Below are positions 55,331 to 64,000 of a stretch of DNA of 64,000 nucleotides, piece by piece. Both the position numbers and the translations under genes were made by a program. This DNA comes from Myripristis murdjan (Eukaryota > Chordata > Actinopteri > Holocentriformes > Holocentridae). Location: NCBI RefSeq assembly GCF_902150065.1, contig NC_043983.1, positions 9,346,821 through 9,410,820 of the forward strand, read 5' to 3'. The first letter of the stretch is position 1; every line of letters begins with the position of its first letter. The notes under the pieces were generated by a model. That model ran no database searches. It saw only the letters and a program-made list of their open reading frames with translations, and was not told the DNA's origin.

Positions 55331-57104
55331 TACATCCTATCTCAGGTCAATGTCTTGTAGTGTTCTTACAGAGTTCAGTGACCAAGCCAGTCACCCAAAC
55401 CTGTCTGGGGCCTTACGGGCCTTCTGGGGTCTCTGATGAGGCGTGAATGACAAAGGAGGACGCTGAACATGTCCCCCTCCAGGATCTTGATTGCCAGCCT
55501 CATCCAGTTGAGGCCAGGCGGAGCTGCCTGGAGGCTGGGCGATGTTTGGTGAAGCTGGTGGTTAACAGGAGAGGACCTGAGGGACTCCTGCAGCAGCATC
55601 CTCAGTCTCTGATGGAGTGTCCCATAAGTTCAGGGGACTGATGTCGGCAGAGCTCTTGTCCGATGCTGGGGGTGGCACTTCCACTGGTGCCCAGGTGTCA
55701 GCGCTCTGGAGAACCCAGCCGTTGTCCAGCGGGGTCCTGGAGTGGTAAGGCTTGAGCTTGTTGTGATGGACTACTTTGATCTTGGCTCTCTGGCTCTTCT
55801 GGATACAGCAGACCAGGTTGTCCAGCACACCAACCACGAAGAAAGGACCCTTGTAGGAAGGCAGAAACTTCCGTACTTTGTTTTTCACTCTCTTGGTATT
55901 CTTAACCAAGTGCCATACTGCATCTCCAACCATCATCATCAATCATCACATCCCAATCCAAGTGGCAACGCTCAGCGGTGGCCGCCAAGATTTTCTGGAG
56001 AGTGGCGTTAAAGCGCTCCACTTGACTTGCTCCAAGGAGTGGTACGTGTCTTTTCAATTCCAAGCAGTTCACACATTCCCTGGAAAACAGCTGACTCAAA
56101 ATTTGTGACCTGAGCACTATGCAGGGAGTTTGGGGCTCCATATTTACACACCCACTCGGAGGCAATCTTCTCAGCCACTGTGGTTGCTTGCTCATTGGGG
56201 ACTGCTTTAGCCCACTTATTAATGAAGTAGTCTTGAACCACAAGTATGAAGCGATTGTGTCTCTCAGTCTCATTTAAAGGGCCCACTATGTCAACAGCAA
56301 TCTTTTCCATACGAGCGCCCACTTTCACAGTGCCCATGGCTACCTGAGGAGTCTTCTTAGGGCGGGCCCTATAACTGGTGCAGGTGCGGCACCAAAGTGT
56401 GACATCATCTTTCATGTTGTGCCAAAAGTACCGGGTCTTAAGGCGGGTCAGTGTCCTTTCCACTCCAAAATGGCCGACGAGTGGACCATCATGCATCTGT
56501 TCCATCACAGAGGTGCGGTACACACGCAGCAGCAGGATCTGGGGATAAAACACACTTCCTTCAGCACAGTAAAACCTTCTTAGTATGATCCCATCTCTCT
56601 GATACAGCCGTTTCCACTGCACCCAATATGCTTTGGTGGCGGGGCTGCTGGCTGGCTCCCCTCCTCAATCCACTTACACACAGGTGCTAGGTCTGGATCA
56701 GTCATCTGCGCTGCTTTAAGTGTCCAGTGTCCAACCACTGAAGAGATCAACCTGTGATGACTCATCCACTCTTTTGATGCTCGGATGAGACAGGGAATGG
56801 TAGCAGTTGGCGTTGCTGCAGGCGGCAGCTGGAGATGGCTCAGACGATGTGGCTTGGTTGTGCTCACAGCTGGTGACCCGCCTAACTACCCCCACTGGAG
56901 GACACACTAGGGGAGTTATTACAAGGATCTTTTCAGCTGGGCTGTTGGTCAGGTTACACTGGACTTCTTTATGTTGACACCAGTCACCACTAAGGTCAGG
57001 CTCCAACACGGTGCAAGGACAGGAATTATGGCAGGGTCTCTTGGACAGTGCATCGGCGTTTTGGTGGTGTTTTCATGGGCGGTGGAGCACCTGGAAATCA
57101 TACT

Positions 57105-57710
57105 CCGCCAGTTTCTGTTTCTGAATAGACAAGCTAAGCCAGTGTGCTGCTGTTAGCCAGTGAAAATATAGCGGAGTGGCAACTCTTCACTTTGTTTCAC
57201 AATCTATGTCAGTGCGCTGCTGTAGCCTGGAGAGTTTCTCTGCCCTTTGGCTCGTGCGGTGCCGGTGCAGCTGTTATGCCAAATTCCGCGTTAAAAATAG
57301 ATTCCGTTTTATTTGGCTAATCTGCACGCTTCACACAAGTCACCCAAATGGCCAATGGATCACTGGTATTTGCGAGCTTGTGTTTTTCGCACTAGGCGAT
57401 TCATACATTCCACCACCGCCTAGCCTACAGCGGATGTGTTGCGGCTGAAAGCCATCCTCTCAGCGTTCAAGCAGAAACTATTCTCTGCAGTGACTGGTTA
57501 ATTCCGTTGTCAGTATTTCATGACGTATGGCCCAGTACCCGCCTAACTCCCCCCGGACAATCCAAGCTAGCATCAACAACAGATTCCTAAAGGAGCCGCA
57601 GATTGAATATATCGATGTGCGTTTTTTCCCCCTTTCCTCGTTTATTTGATCTAGGCGGTCGGTGAAAACGTCTAGGCGGTGCGCCTAAGAAATTATAAGG
57701 CAGGGAAAAC
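57105..57710. mobile_element. hAT-like non-autonomous insert within the Gypsy fossil
   Basis: The right end reads CAGGGTTTTCCCTGCC on the minus strand, with GGCGCACCGCCTAG behind it, a common fish hAT end. The left edge is where the Gypsy RNase H coding similarity (EYDFQVLHRP) stops. The target duplication was not resolved. Confidence 0.5.
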
Positions 57711-58973
57711 CCTGCAGGAGCTCCCGTCTGGTGGTGCAATAGTTTTGCTCCGTGCACGACAATCTCCTGCTCCTGTAGGGCCGGGACCCTTTCCTCGCCC
57801 CCCTGTATCTGACAGAGGACGGCTCCAATCCCCCAGTCACTAGCATCAGTGTCCAGGAAGAGTTCGCCATGGTTGAGGGGGTAAACGAGAACAGGCACTG
57901 ATGTCAGTCTGAGTTTCAGTTGTTCTAATGCTTCCTGGCACTCGGCTGTCCAGTTAAAGCGTGCATACTTTTTGTTCGTGAAGAGGCTTGGCAATGGTGG
58001 TGAAATCCCTCACAAAACGTCGGTAATAGGATGCCAGGCTGACAAACTGGCGCACCTCAGAAACGTTGCAGGGTGTGGGCCACTTGCTCACCTTCTGGAT
58101 CTCTTCGGGGTCGGTGGCAACACCTTTGGCTTAGACGATGTGTCCCAGTTAGGAGACTTCCTCCCGAAACAGGCAGCATTTGGACGGTTTCAACTTTAAA
58201 TTGGCTTCCCGCAGCCTGTTGGCCGAGCCGAGCCGCTCCAACATCTGAGTGATGTTCTACCCCAGGATTATGATGTCGTCAAGGTATACTAAGCACGTCT
58301 CCCACTGCAGCCCAATCAGGACACGATCCATGAGCCTTTGGAATGTGGCTGGCACATTACAGAGCCCAAACGGCATCACGTTCCACTCAAAGAGTCCCTT
58401 CCTGGTGCAGAAAGCAGCAGCTTTGCTGGCCCTGGGGGTCATTTCCACCTGCCAGTACCCTGAGGTCCTTAACAATCCTCTCATTAAGGGGCCTGTAATC
58501 CACACAGAGGCGTGGGCTCCGATCTTTCTTACGCACCATGACGATTAGTGCAGCCCAGCTGTTGTTACTGGGCTGGGCTATGCCTGCCTCCAGGCTCTGT
58601 TGTACCTGCTGGTCAGCTGCAATCTGCTTATCCTTGGCCATTCTGCGGGGTTGCTGCTTCACAGGTGGCCCTGGAGTAGTTAGGATGTCATGTTGCACGA
58701 GGTTGGTGCGGCCAAGGTTGGTGGGCCCTGTAGAGAAGACATCACTGTATGACCGAAGCAGTTCAGCTAGCCTGCAGTGGTCACTTGCAGTCAGGGTTGC
58801 ACAGCTCTCAGCATACAGGATCTGGAGGTGGAGAGGTACAAGGATACAAGGAAGTTTATTGGTCATTATACAACAGGTTGTATAATGAAATTAAAATGTG
58901 GTTCCCTCTTGATTGATTAATTGATTGTATAAAGAAATAAAATGATTAAACATGGAGGAGTGCAGATGGTGCC

Positions 58974-58991
58974 CCCCCCCCCCCCCCCCCA
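58974..58991. repeat. poly-C run
   Basis: Eighteen or so consecutive C between the Gypsy fossil and the LTR-like repeat, in a 250-bp stretch (58880-59150) where I see no gene. Such runs are error-prone in assemblies. Confidence 0.85.
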
Positions 58992-59150
58992 CGAAAAAAC
59001 ACGAAACACTTTTGGAAATGAGCAATCTTTGACTTTATTAGCAACTGCTTTACTGAACAGCTAAGTCTAAGTTATAAATATCCAAATATATGAAATCTCG
59101 AAGTGAACATCAAACTCAAAGTAATAAATACCAAAGTAAACAAGGGCAAC

Positions 59151-60268
59151 TGTAAGCCCTGACGACAAAGGTGACAACGCCACTCTAGGACTTTCACCTA
59201 GAGAATACCCCCTTTCACAGGTTCTTATAGTACAAAGAAAAAAAAGGGAAGCAGAGACACGAGTTTCCAGTTTCGACCTTAATTTTATTTATGCACCAGT
59301 CTACTTTTAGATTTCAAGAATTCACAAGACTAAACCTATTTAAAAATATACAATTTATTATCAAAAATATATGTATATATTTATACTGTGCTAAAAAGGT
59401 AAAGCTACAGGTAAAGGAGTACCAGTACAGGAAGGGGGGGAATTAACAAGGAGCCTACAGGAGTGGGGAGTGAGGGAGAGGAGGAGTCACCACCACCACC
59501 AGGTACGGGAGAGGGAAGATCACACACTCACTGCAAAACAAAAGAACACAAGAATTAAAATACACTCAAACATGCAAATAAGACCCCAAAAAGGGAGACA
59601 GAGACCCTCCACCCAGTGACCCACTAACTGCAAGCATACAACAGCCCACCTGTACTGACACTAACAAAACCCCACAGAGTTGTTTTTTTTTATAAAACAA
59701 AAAAAACAACAAAATCAATAAATTGACAGAAGCAAATATCAAAAATTAATCCACAATAAACACAGTAACCATACACAAAAATCTGTGGAGGGGCAAAAAC
59801 AGCAGTGGCCAGCGCGCCTTTGAAACAGCAACAACTAAATCATGGCCGGCATCCTTTCCCTGTTCCAATAAACAACTGTAATAGTTAAAATATCAATAAA
59901 AGTATTAAGCAAAACATAACAAAAATAACTTAAACATACCTGGGGCCTGCAAGTTTTATGACCAAACCATTTATCCAAGGGGGATCTGGCACACACCTAT
60001 GCTTTCAAGCAGCTCCCATTCCTGCAACCACCTGCATAGATGATGGACGCATTAAGGCAAGCCCCCAACAACACAATCACACAAGCCACACAAATGTGTA
60101 CCTCAGTTGGAATCTGTGTCCCTCAACTGTGGAGTCAGTGAGGCAAACCCTGCTGCTGGCTGCTCACAGCCACCTTTGAGAGCTCGGAGTGATTGGGCTC
60201 ACCTGCAGACAATCAGTGATTGCAGGGTGTGGCTAAACTAGAGACTGGGGAGGAGAATCTACTCATCA
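59151..60268 (-). mobile_element. LTR-like repeat, copy B (1118 bp)
   Basis: Reverse complement of the repeat at 33664-34804, nearly identical over its length. It is flanked by gcgattg and gttgccc in the same relation as copy A. It lies in the swollen intron 5 of P450 copy 3. No internal coding region accompanies it. Family undetermined. Confidence 0.55.
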
Positions 60269-61454
60269 CAATCGCATCAGAGGAGTGGAGGCTGACAACA
60301 ATCCGTGCTGGTTTATCTAAACAGAACAGAAACTATGTATAAGCTTACATGAAACGATATGCAACACAAATATCAATATCCATTATCCGAATAAACAATA
60401 CAAGGCATACCTCTATCATTATAATGCAACATAAACATTCCAGCTATTTAACTCACTTAAGCATGGTCACGCAGACAAACAATTGCTGCCAGTGGATTGC
60501 AGGGATCTGCTGCAAGAAAGTGGGAAAAGGGCCCACACCTGTGCTCAGTGCAATTTATCACCTCTACTGCCTCAAAAGTCCTCCTACTTCCTGATCCTCC
60601 TATTATCAGCTCCTCCTCTGTGCCTGCTCTTCACAACAAGAACTTTATAATCAGTGTTGGGACCAATTACTCACAAAACTAATAAGTTACAATTACTAAT
60701 TACTTCTGTAAAAAAGTAATTTTGATTACTACTCAATTACTGCTGCAGAAGAGTAATTCAATTACTGGGGAAAGTAATTTTTATAATTACTTTTTTCTTT
60801 TCTTAAATCATTTTATTAATGCACATATTTTTGCGTTGCTGTTGCAGTGTGGACATTGCTGTCAAATTTCATCTATCATTAGCTGGGTTTCCATCCAAAT
60901 ATATCAAAATTTTTTAGCGAATTTTGTCAAAATGCGCAAAAGAAAATGCGAATTTATGCCTGTTTCCATTAGTTTTGTTTTGCGATTATTGAGAGGAGAG
61001 TGCGCCGTGAGATGACGCTATAAGATAGCGTCTGTGTGTCGACTGAACAACAACAAACACAGCTGACACTCAACAGCTGATCAGGGACAGATTCCTGCTG
61101 AACTTGTCGGCTCTTGGGAGAAGTCTGCTTACTATTTTGGCAGCGCTAACTTCGTACCGAACCATCCTAAATAAGGAATAAGAGACTAATAATAATAGTA
61201 ACAATAACTAATAATAAGACTGTAGCGTAGAAGTGTGACGTGGTATCCGGTCCAGTCATCGTTTATTCGCAAAACCTGTTTCCACAGCAAAAAGTCACAT
61301 TTTCTTTTATCGATACGCTGAGAAATCCACCCCCTCCAAGCGTAAAAACTTTTTTGCGAATTTTCGGCCGTTTTTCGAATTTCTGGCGTTTCCATCCAAG
61401 TTTTTTTTTTTTCGCAATTTCTGAAAATGCGAATAAATATAGGTGGATGGAAAC

Positions 61455-61578
61455 TAGAGTTCTCATCGGGCCTGAAAATTAAGACCCGACCCGACCCAGG
61501 CGCGACTGGGCCAGCCCGAGGCCCGACCCGACCTGACTAATTAGCCGAACTTTAGGCCCGACAGCCCGATAAAGCCCG

Positions 61579-61610
<32 letters not shown>

Positions 61611-62257
61611 GCCAAATTCGCCATTATTTAGCAGAGCCGGTCGGCCGCGGCACCGGGGCACCATCAGTCGGTATCAGGCGGGCCGGCCGCGGCACCGGCC
61701 AGCATCAGGCAGCTCACCTGTCAAATCCGGCAGACCTGACGGGTGGGCGCGGTATCGGACGGTGCCGCGGCCGGCCCGCCTGATGCCGACTGATGGTGCC
61801 GCGGCATGTGCGGGTCAATAGCCTACTATAGTCTAGAAAACTGGAGATTTTTTTTTTCTCGTGCGCCCCCAAGTAGATTGCGCCCTGGGCAGTTGCACTG
61901 CCCATAGCAGAAACCGTCCCTGCTGCCGAGTCTGCCAGCACAGCGGGATACTGCTGCAACTCTCTCTCACTTGTTTGCGTTGCGCTCGCACAGCTGGTTG
62001 TCTGTCTGTCACTGAAAGTTTAGCCTCCAAATCCAATCCAGTCTCTCACTCTCTCCACCAGTCACATAAAAATGAAACGTCATAATCAATAACACAACAC
62101 ATAATTCTATTTTTTTTATTAAAAAAAAAAAAATCCCCCACAGAACCCGAAGCCCGACCCGACCCGCCCAATTCACGTAAATTTTAGGCCCGACCCGACC
62201 CGAAAATGTCGGGTCGGGTCGGGTCGGGTCGGGTTCGGGCAGAATATGAGAACTCTA
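61455..62257. mobile_element. hAT-type element with 8-bp duplication (innermost of the nest)
   Basis: TAGAGTTCTCAT and its mirror ATGAGAACTCTA bound an 803-bp insert. The 8-bp duplication atggaaac is exact (61447-61454, 62258-62265) and removing it restores the MITE's right end. The subterminal regions consist of repeated GACCC/GGGTC words, with an A run at 61579-61607 and a GC-rich palindrome at about 61640-61805. Confidence 0.88.
61640..61805. repeat. GC-rich palindromic cassette
   Basis: Arms of about 45 bp pair across a 60-bp centre: GGCACCATCAGTCGG and CAGGCGGGCCGGCC on the left, GGCCGGCCCGCCTGATGCCG and CCGACTGATGGTGCC on the right. The centre, CACCTGTCAAATCCGGCAGA, resembles CACCTGTCAGATCCAGCAGA at 3075-3094 in the element of copy 1. 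A related but simpler cassette is at 3068-3215. Confidence 0.7.
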
Positions 62258-62334
62258 ATGGAAACCCAGCTACTGTCAGTGTTGGCCATGTTACTTTGAA
62301 AAGGTAACACATTATAGTTTAAAGTAGTGATATC

Positions 62335-62510
62335 AGCTAGTCTGGATGGGGAATTGAACCCGTGGTCTTCTGTACAACAGGCAGCGAAACTATCCGCTCT
62401 GCTGTCGGAGAACACAGACGATTCTTCTAATTTGTGCTCATTCTCCATGCATGTTGATAAGTTACGAAAAACTGCAAAGTCCGACCGGTTTGAAAATTGA
62501 CACACCGCTT
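62335..62510 (-). repeat. tRNA-like module, third copy
   Basis: Minus strand: A-box region GACAGCAGAGCGGATAG (62406-62390) and B box GGTTCAATTCC (62360-62350), with the leader GGACTTTGCAGTTTTTCGTA and TTATCAACATGCATGGAGAA upstream (about 62484-62440). The leader and tRNA-like parts match 26000-26290. It belongs to the outer hAT element. Confidence 0.55.
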
Positions 62511-64000
62511 TTTCTCCACAAGACGCACATTTTTCGAACAGGATAGTAAAATAATAATAATAAGTATTAGTAGTAATTAACGGCAAGTAACGGCGCATTT
62601 TATTGTCAGTAACGGTAACGGCGTTACAACGGGGGAAACAGTAATTTCTTTGATTACTCGTTACTGATAAAAGTAACGCCGTTAGTAACGCCGTTACTTG
62701 GTAACGCCGTTACTCCCATCACTGTTTATAATAAAATGTAAACTGAGAGACGAGTCTGCGTGCTGCTTTTGTGTCCGGTACATAGCCGTGACAATAAACT
62801 TGTTGAGTGGCGTTTGATCTGCTTACAATGATCAGAATTTTTTTTAAAAAAATGTACTTGTTTTGACAGGCAGGACTGAACTGTACGCTGCCAAAATTTT
62901 ACACTGGCATGTTTTTTTTTTTTTTTCTCATTATTTATTATTATTTTTTAAAACGTAGCCATCCATAGGTGGTGATCGAAGTGCAAAGCTTAAATGTGAA
63001 ATGTCCTCTCTGGCAGCACTTGTAAGACCTTCTGCCCACCAGCTTTTACTGAAGCACAATATTAACATATTCAAAGAACTTTCTAAAAAGGCTGACCTGA
63101 AAACAAATCCGCAGTACCATCAACAATGCTGTTACTGTATTGGCTTGACTACATTTTTGGGACAGTATTGATATGTAAGTATTTTTCCAGTATTTTATGA
63201 TGAACATATTTGTGTATTCTCAGAGAAAGGGAGATGCTGAGTCCACTTTCAGTGAGGAGAACCTGGTGATTTGTGCCTTGGATCTGTTTGTTGCTGGCTC
63301 TGAAACCACATCCACCACCCTGCGCTGGGCCTTCCTCTACATGGCAAAGTACCCTGAGATTCAGGGTGGGGAGACTGAACAGGCCTGTTTGATGGCATGC
63401 ATAGCAAATTTTTCTTAATTTAATTCTCACTATGGAAAAACTAAACAGTTTTGTAGTGTTTAAATCCACACTCATCACATTAATTTAAATCTTGTTGATA
63501 GTTTTGGGCAGTCACTTTACACCACGTCAGTCCAGCATCGTTGAACGATTGTTCACAAATTCTGCAGCCTACGATGAGCACTGGGACAGGATAAAATCTC
63601 TTAGTTGTGTTTAAAGTCTGTTTGGATTACTGAGGCGTTGAGCACTAGCAATGGGCTGGCAAAACAAACTTCAACAGATCATGTAAAGTTTTTTTTTCAT
63701 TTATTTAAAAAAAACAACAACAACAACTTGAATGCTACAAATCAACAGTTAATCCAACAAGACACAGTTCATGCAGTCCTAGAAAGTTGTTCTACAAGTC
63801 TGTTATGTACCCTGAAACCTTCTTGATGAAACATGTCTTATCTGTTCTTGTTCTGTTTGATAGAAAAGGTCCAGGCAGAGATAGACAGAGTGATTGGACA
63901 GTCCAGAAAGCCATCCATGATGGACCGTGCTAATCTTCCTTATACTGACGCTGTCATCCATGAGATCCAGAGGATGGGCAACATAGTTCCCCTCAGCCTG

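Larger units (their letters stand above)
53190..58870 (-). mobile_element. Ty3/Gypsy retroelement fossil, minus strand
   Basis: On the minus strand there are, in order, reverse transcriptase, RNase H and integrase regions (about 58870-55560), then a 3' LTR at about 53508-53190 that starts TGTTATGAGCC behind a purine-rich tract. No gag, protease or 5' LTR is recognised. It is clearly broken, with several breaks across pol, and has been entered by a Tc1 transposon (54082-55330) and an hAT-like insert (about 57105-57710). It lies in intron 5 of P450 copy 3, is absent from copies 1 and 2, and is thus younger than the duplication but old enough to have decayed. Confidence 0.8.
60882..62270. mobile_element. 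TA-flanked MITE (middle of the nest)
   Basis: GCTGGGTTTCCATCC at the left mirrors GGATGGAAACCCAGC at the right (the latter split by the inner element). TA lies on both sides (60880-60881 and 62271-62272), as for Tc1/mariner-type elements. The body is about 580 bp with TTTTCGC/GCGAATTT words. Non-coding. Confidence 0.8.
60652..62724. mobile_element. non-autonomous hAT element (outermost of a three-level nest)
   Basis: It begins CAGTGTTGGGACCAATTACT and ends ...GTTACTCCCATCACTG, with a perfect 8-bp target duplication tttataat at 60644-60651 and 62725-62732. Many AGTAAC/GTTACT words lie near the ends. It holds a tRNA-like module (62335-62510) and the MITE at 60882-62270. No transposase. Confidence 0.9.
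45005..64000 (+). pseudogene. cytochrome P450 family 2, copy 3, frameshifted in exon 5, runs off the window
   Basis: Exons: 45005-45211, 45519-45681, 52088-52237, 52321-52481, 52696-52867, 63224-63365, and exon 7 from 63864 to the window edge. All exon ends match copies 1 and 2, including the GC donor at 52482. Exon 5 is 172 nt instead of 177: five bases (CTGAG or equivalent) are missing after 52770, giving GHDTI and a stop at 52786-52788, before the I helix and haem loop. Splice sites and motifs elsewhere (AGSETT in exon 6, HEIQR in exon 7) are well kept, so the break looks recent. Introns 2 and 5 have swollen with nested transposons. An assembly error or a segregating null allele are the alternatives; exons 8-9 lie outside. 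Confidence 0.85.

Noticed and set aside
57176-57448. Ninety-codon frame with hydrophobic segments
   Set aside because: It lies within the hAT-like insert in the Gypsy fossil and does not resemble a gene.
60722-61015. Short membrane-like frame
   Set aside because: It spans the junction between the outer hAT element and the inner MITE, so it cannot be an old gene.

Overview
The window is vertebrate nuclear DNA, almost certainly from a teleost and probably a percomorph. It has spliced genes with GT-AG introns, no operons, and abundant Tc1/mariner, hAT, L2, L1 and I-type elements plus fish-type tRNA SINEs. The only host genes I can support are three tandem, same-strand copies of one cytochrome P450 family 2 gene (CYP2J/2N/2P/2AD-like). 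The rest is introns, spacers and transposable elements.

Layout. Copy 1 lies at 1102-9017 (9 exons, open for 503 codons). Copy 2 lies at 20936-30012 (9 exons, 503 codons, about 38 amino-acid differences from copy 1 by eye). Copy 3 begins at 45005, runs off the right edge within exon 7, and has a 5-bp deletion in exon 5 that shifts the frame, so it is probably a pseudogene. All three share exon phases, most intron sequence, a fragment of the same L2 LINE in intron 2, and a rare GC-AG intron 4. They therefore arose by segmental duplication of a whole gene.

Spacer 1-2 (9018-20935) holds a Tc1 remnant, an L1 fragment with a solo LTR in it, a DD38E Tc1-type transposon (11411-13027) and a nearly full-length L2 LINE on the minus strand (about 13072-19032). 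That L2 has an esterase-bearing ORF1, a GYADD-type reverse transcriptase (read as TYADD), a minisatellite in its 3' part, and a tRNA-Gly-headed SINE inside ORF1. Spacer 2-3 (30013-45004) holds an hAT remnant, a composite element with an L1 ORF1 and an LTR-like insert, two I-type LINEs with RNase H lying head to tail on the minus strand, and an intact-looking Tc1 transposon (37532-38781).

Copy 3 is bloated by two insertion complexes. Intron 2 has a four-level nest (L2, then a Harbinger-like element with a MADF exon, then hAT, then DD38E). Intron 5 carries about 10 kb of extra DNA: a broken Ty3/Gypsy fossil, a second Tc1 copy, an LTR-like repeat, and a three-level hAT/MITE/hAT nest bounded by perfect target duplications.

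Because the paralogous introns and spacers serve as natural empty sites, most insertions can be placed before or after the duplications. I found no CRISPR, operon or wholly new enzymatic system. The most unusual items are a tRNA-like Pol III module plus a GC-rich palindromic cassette shared by separate DNA transposons, the SINE with a perfect tRNA-Gly head, and the conserved GC-AG intron.
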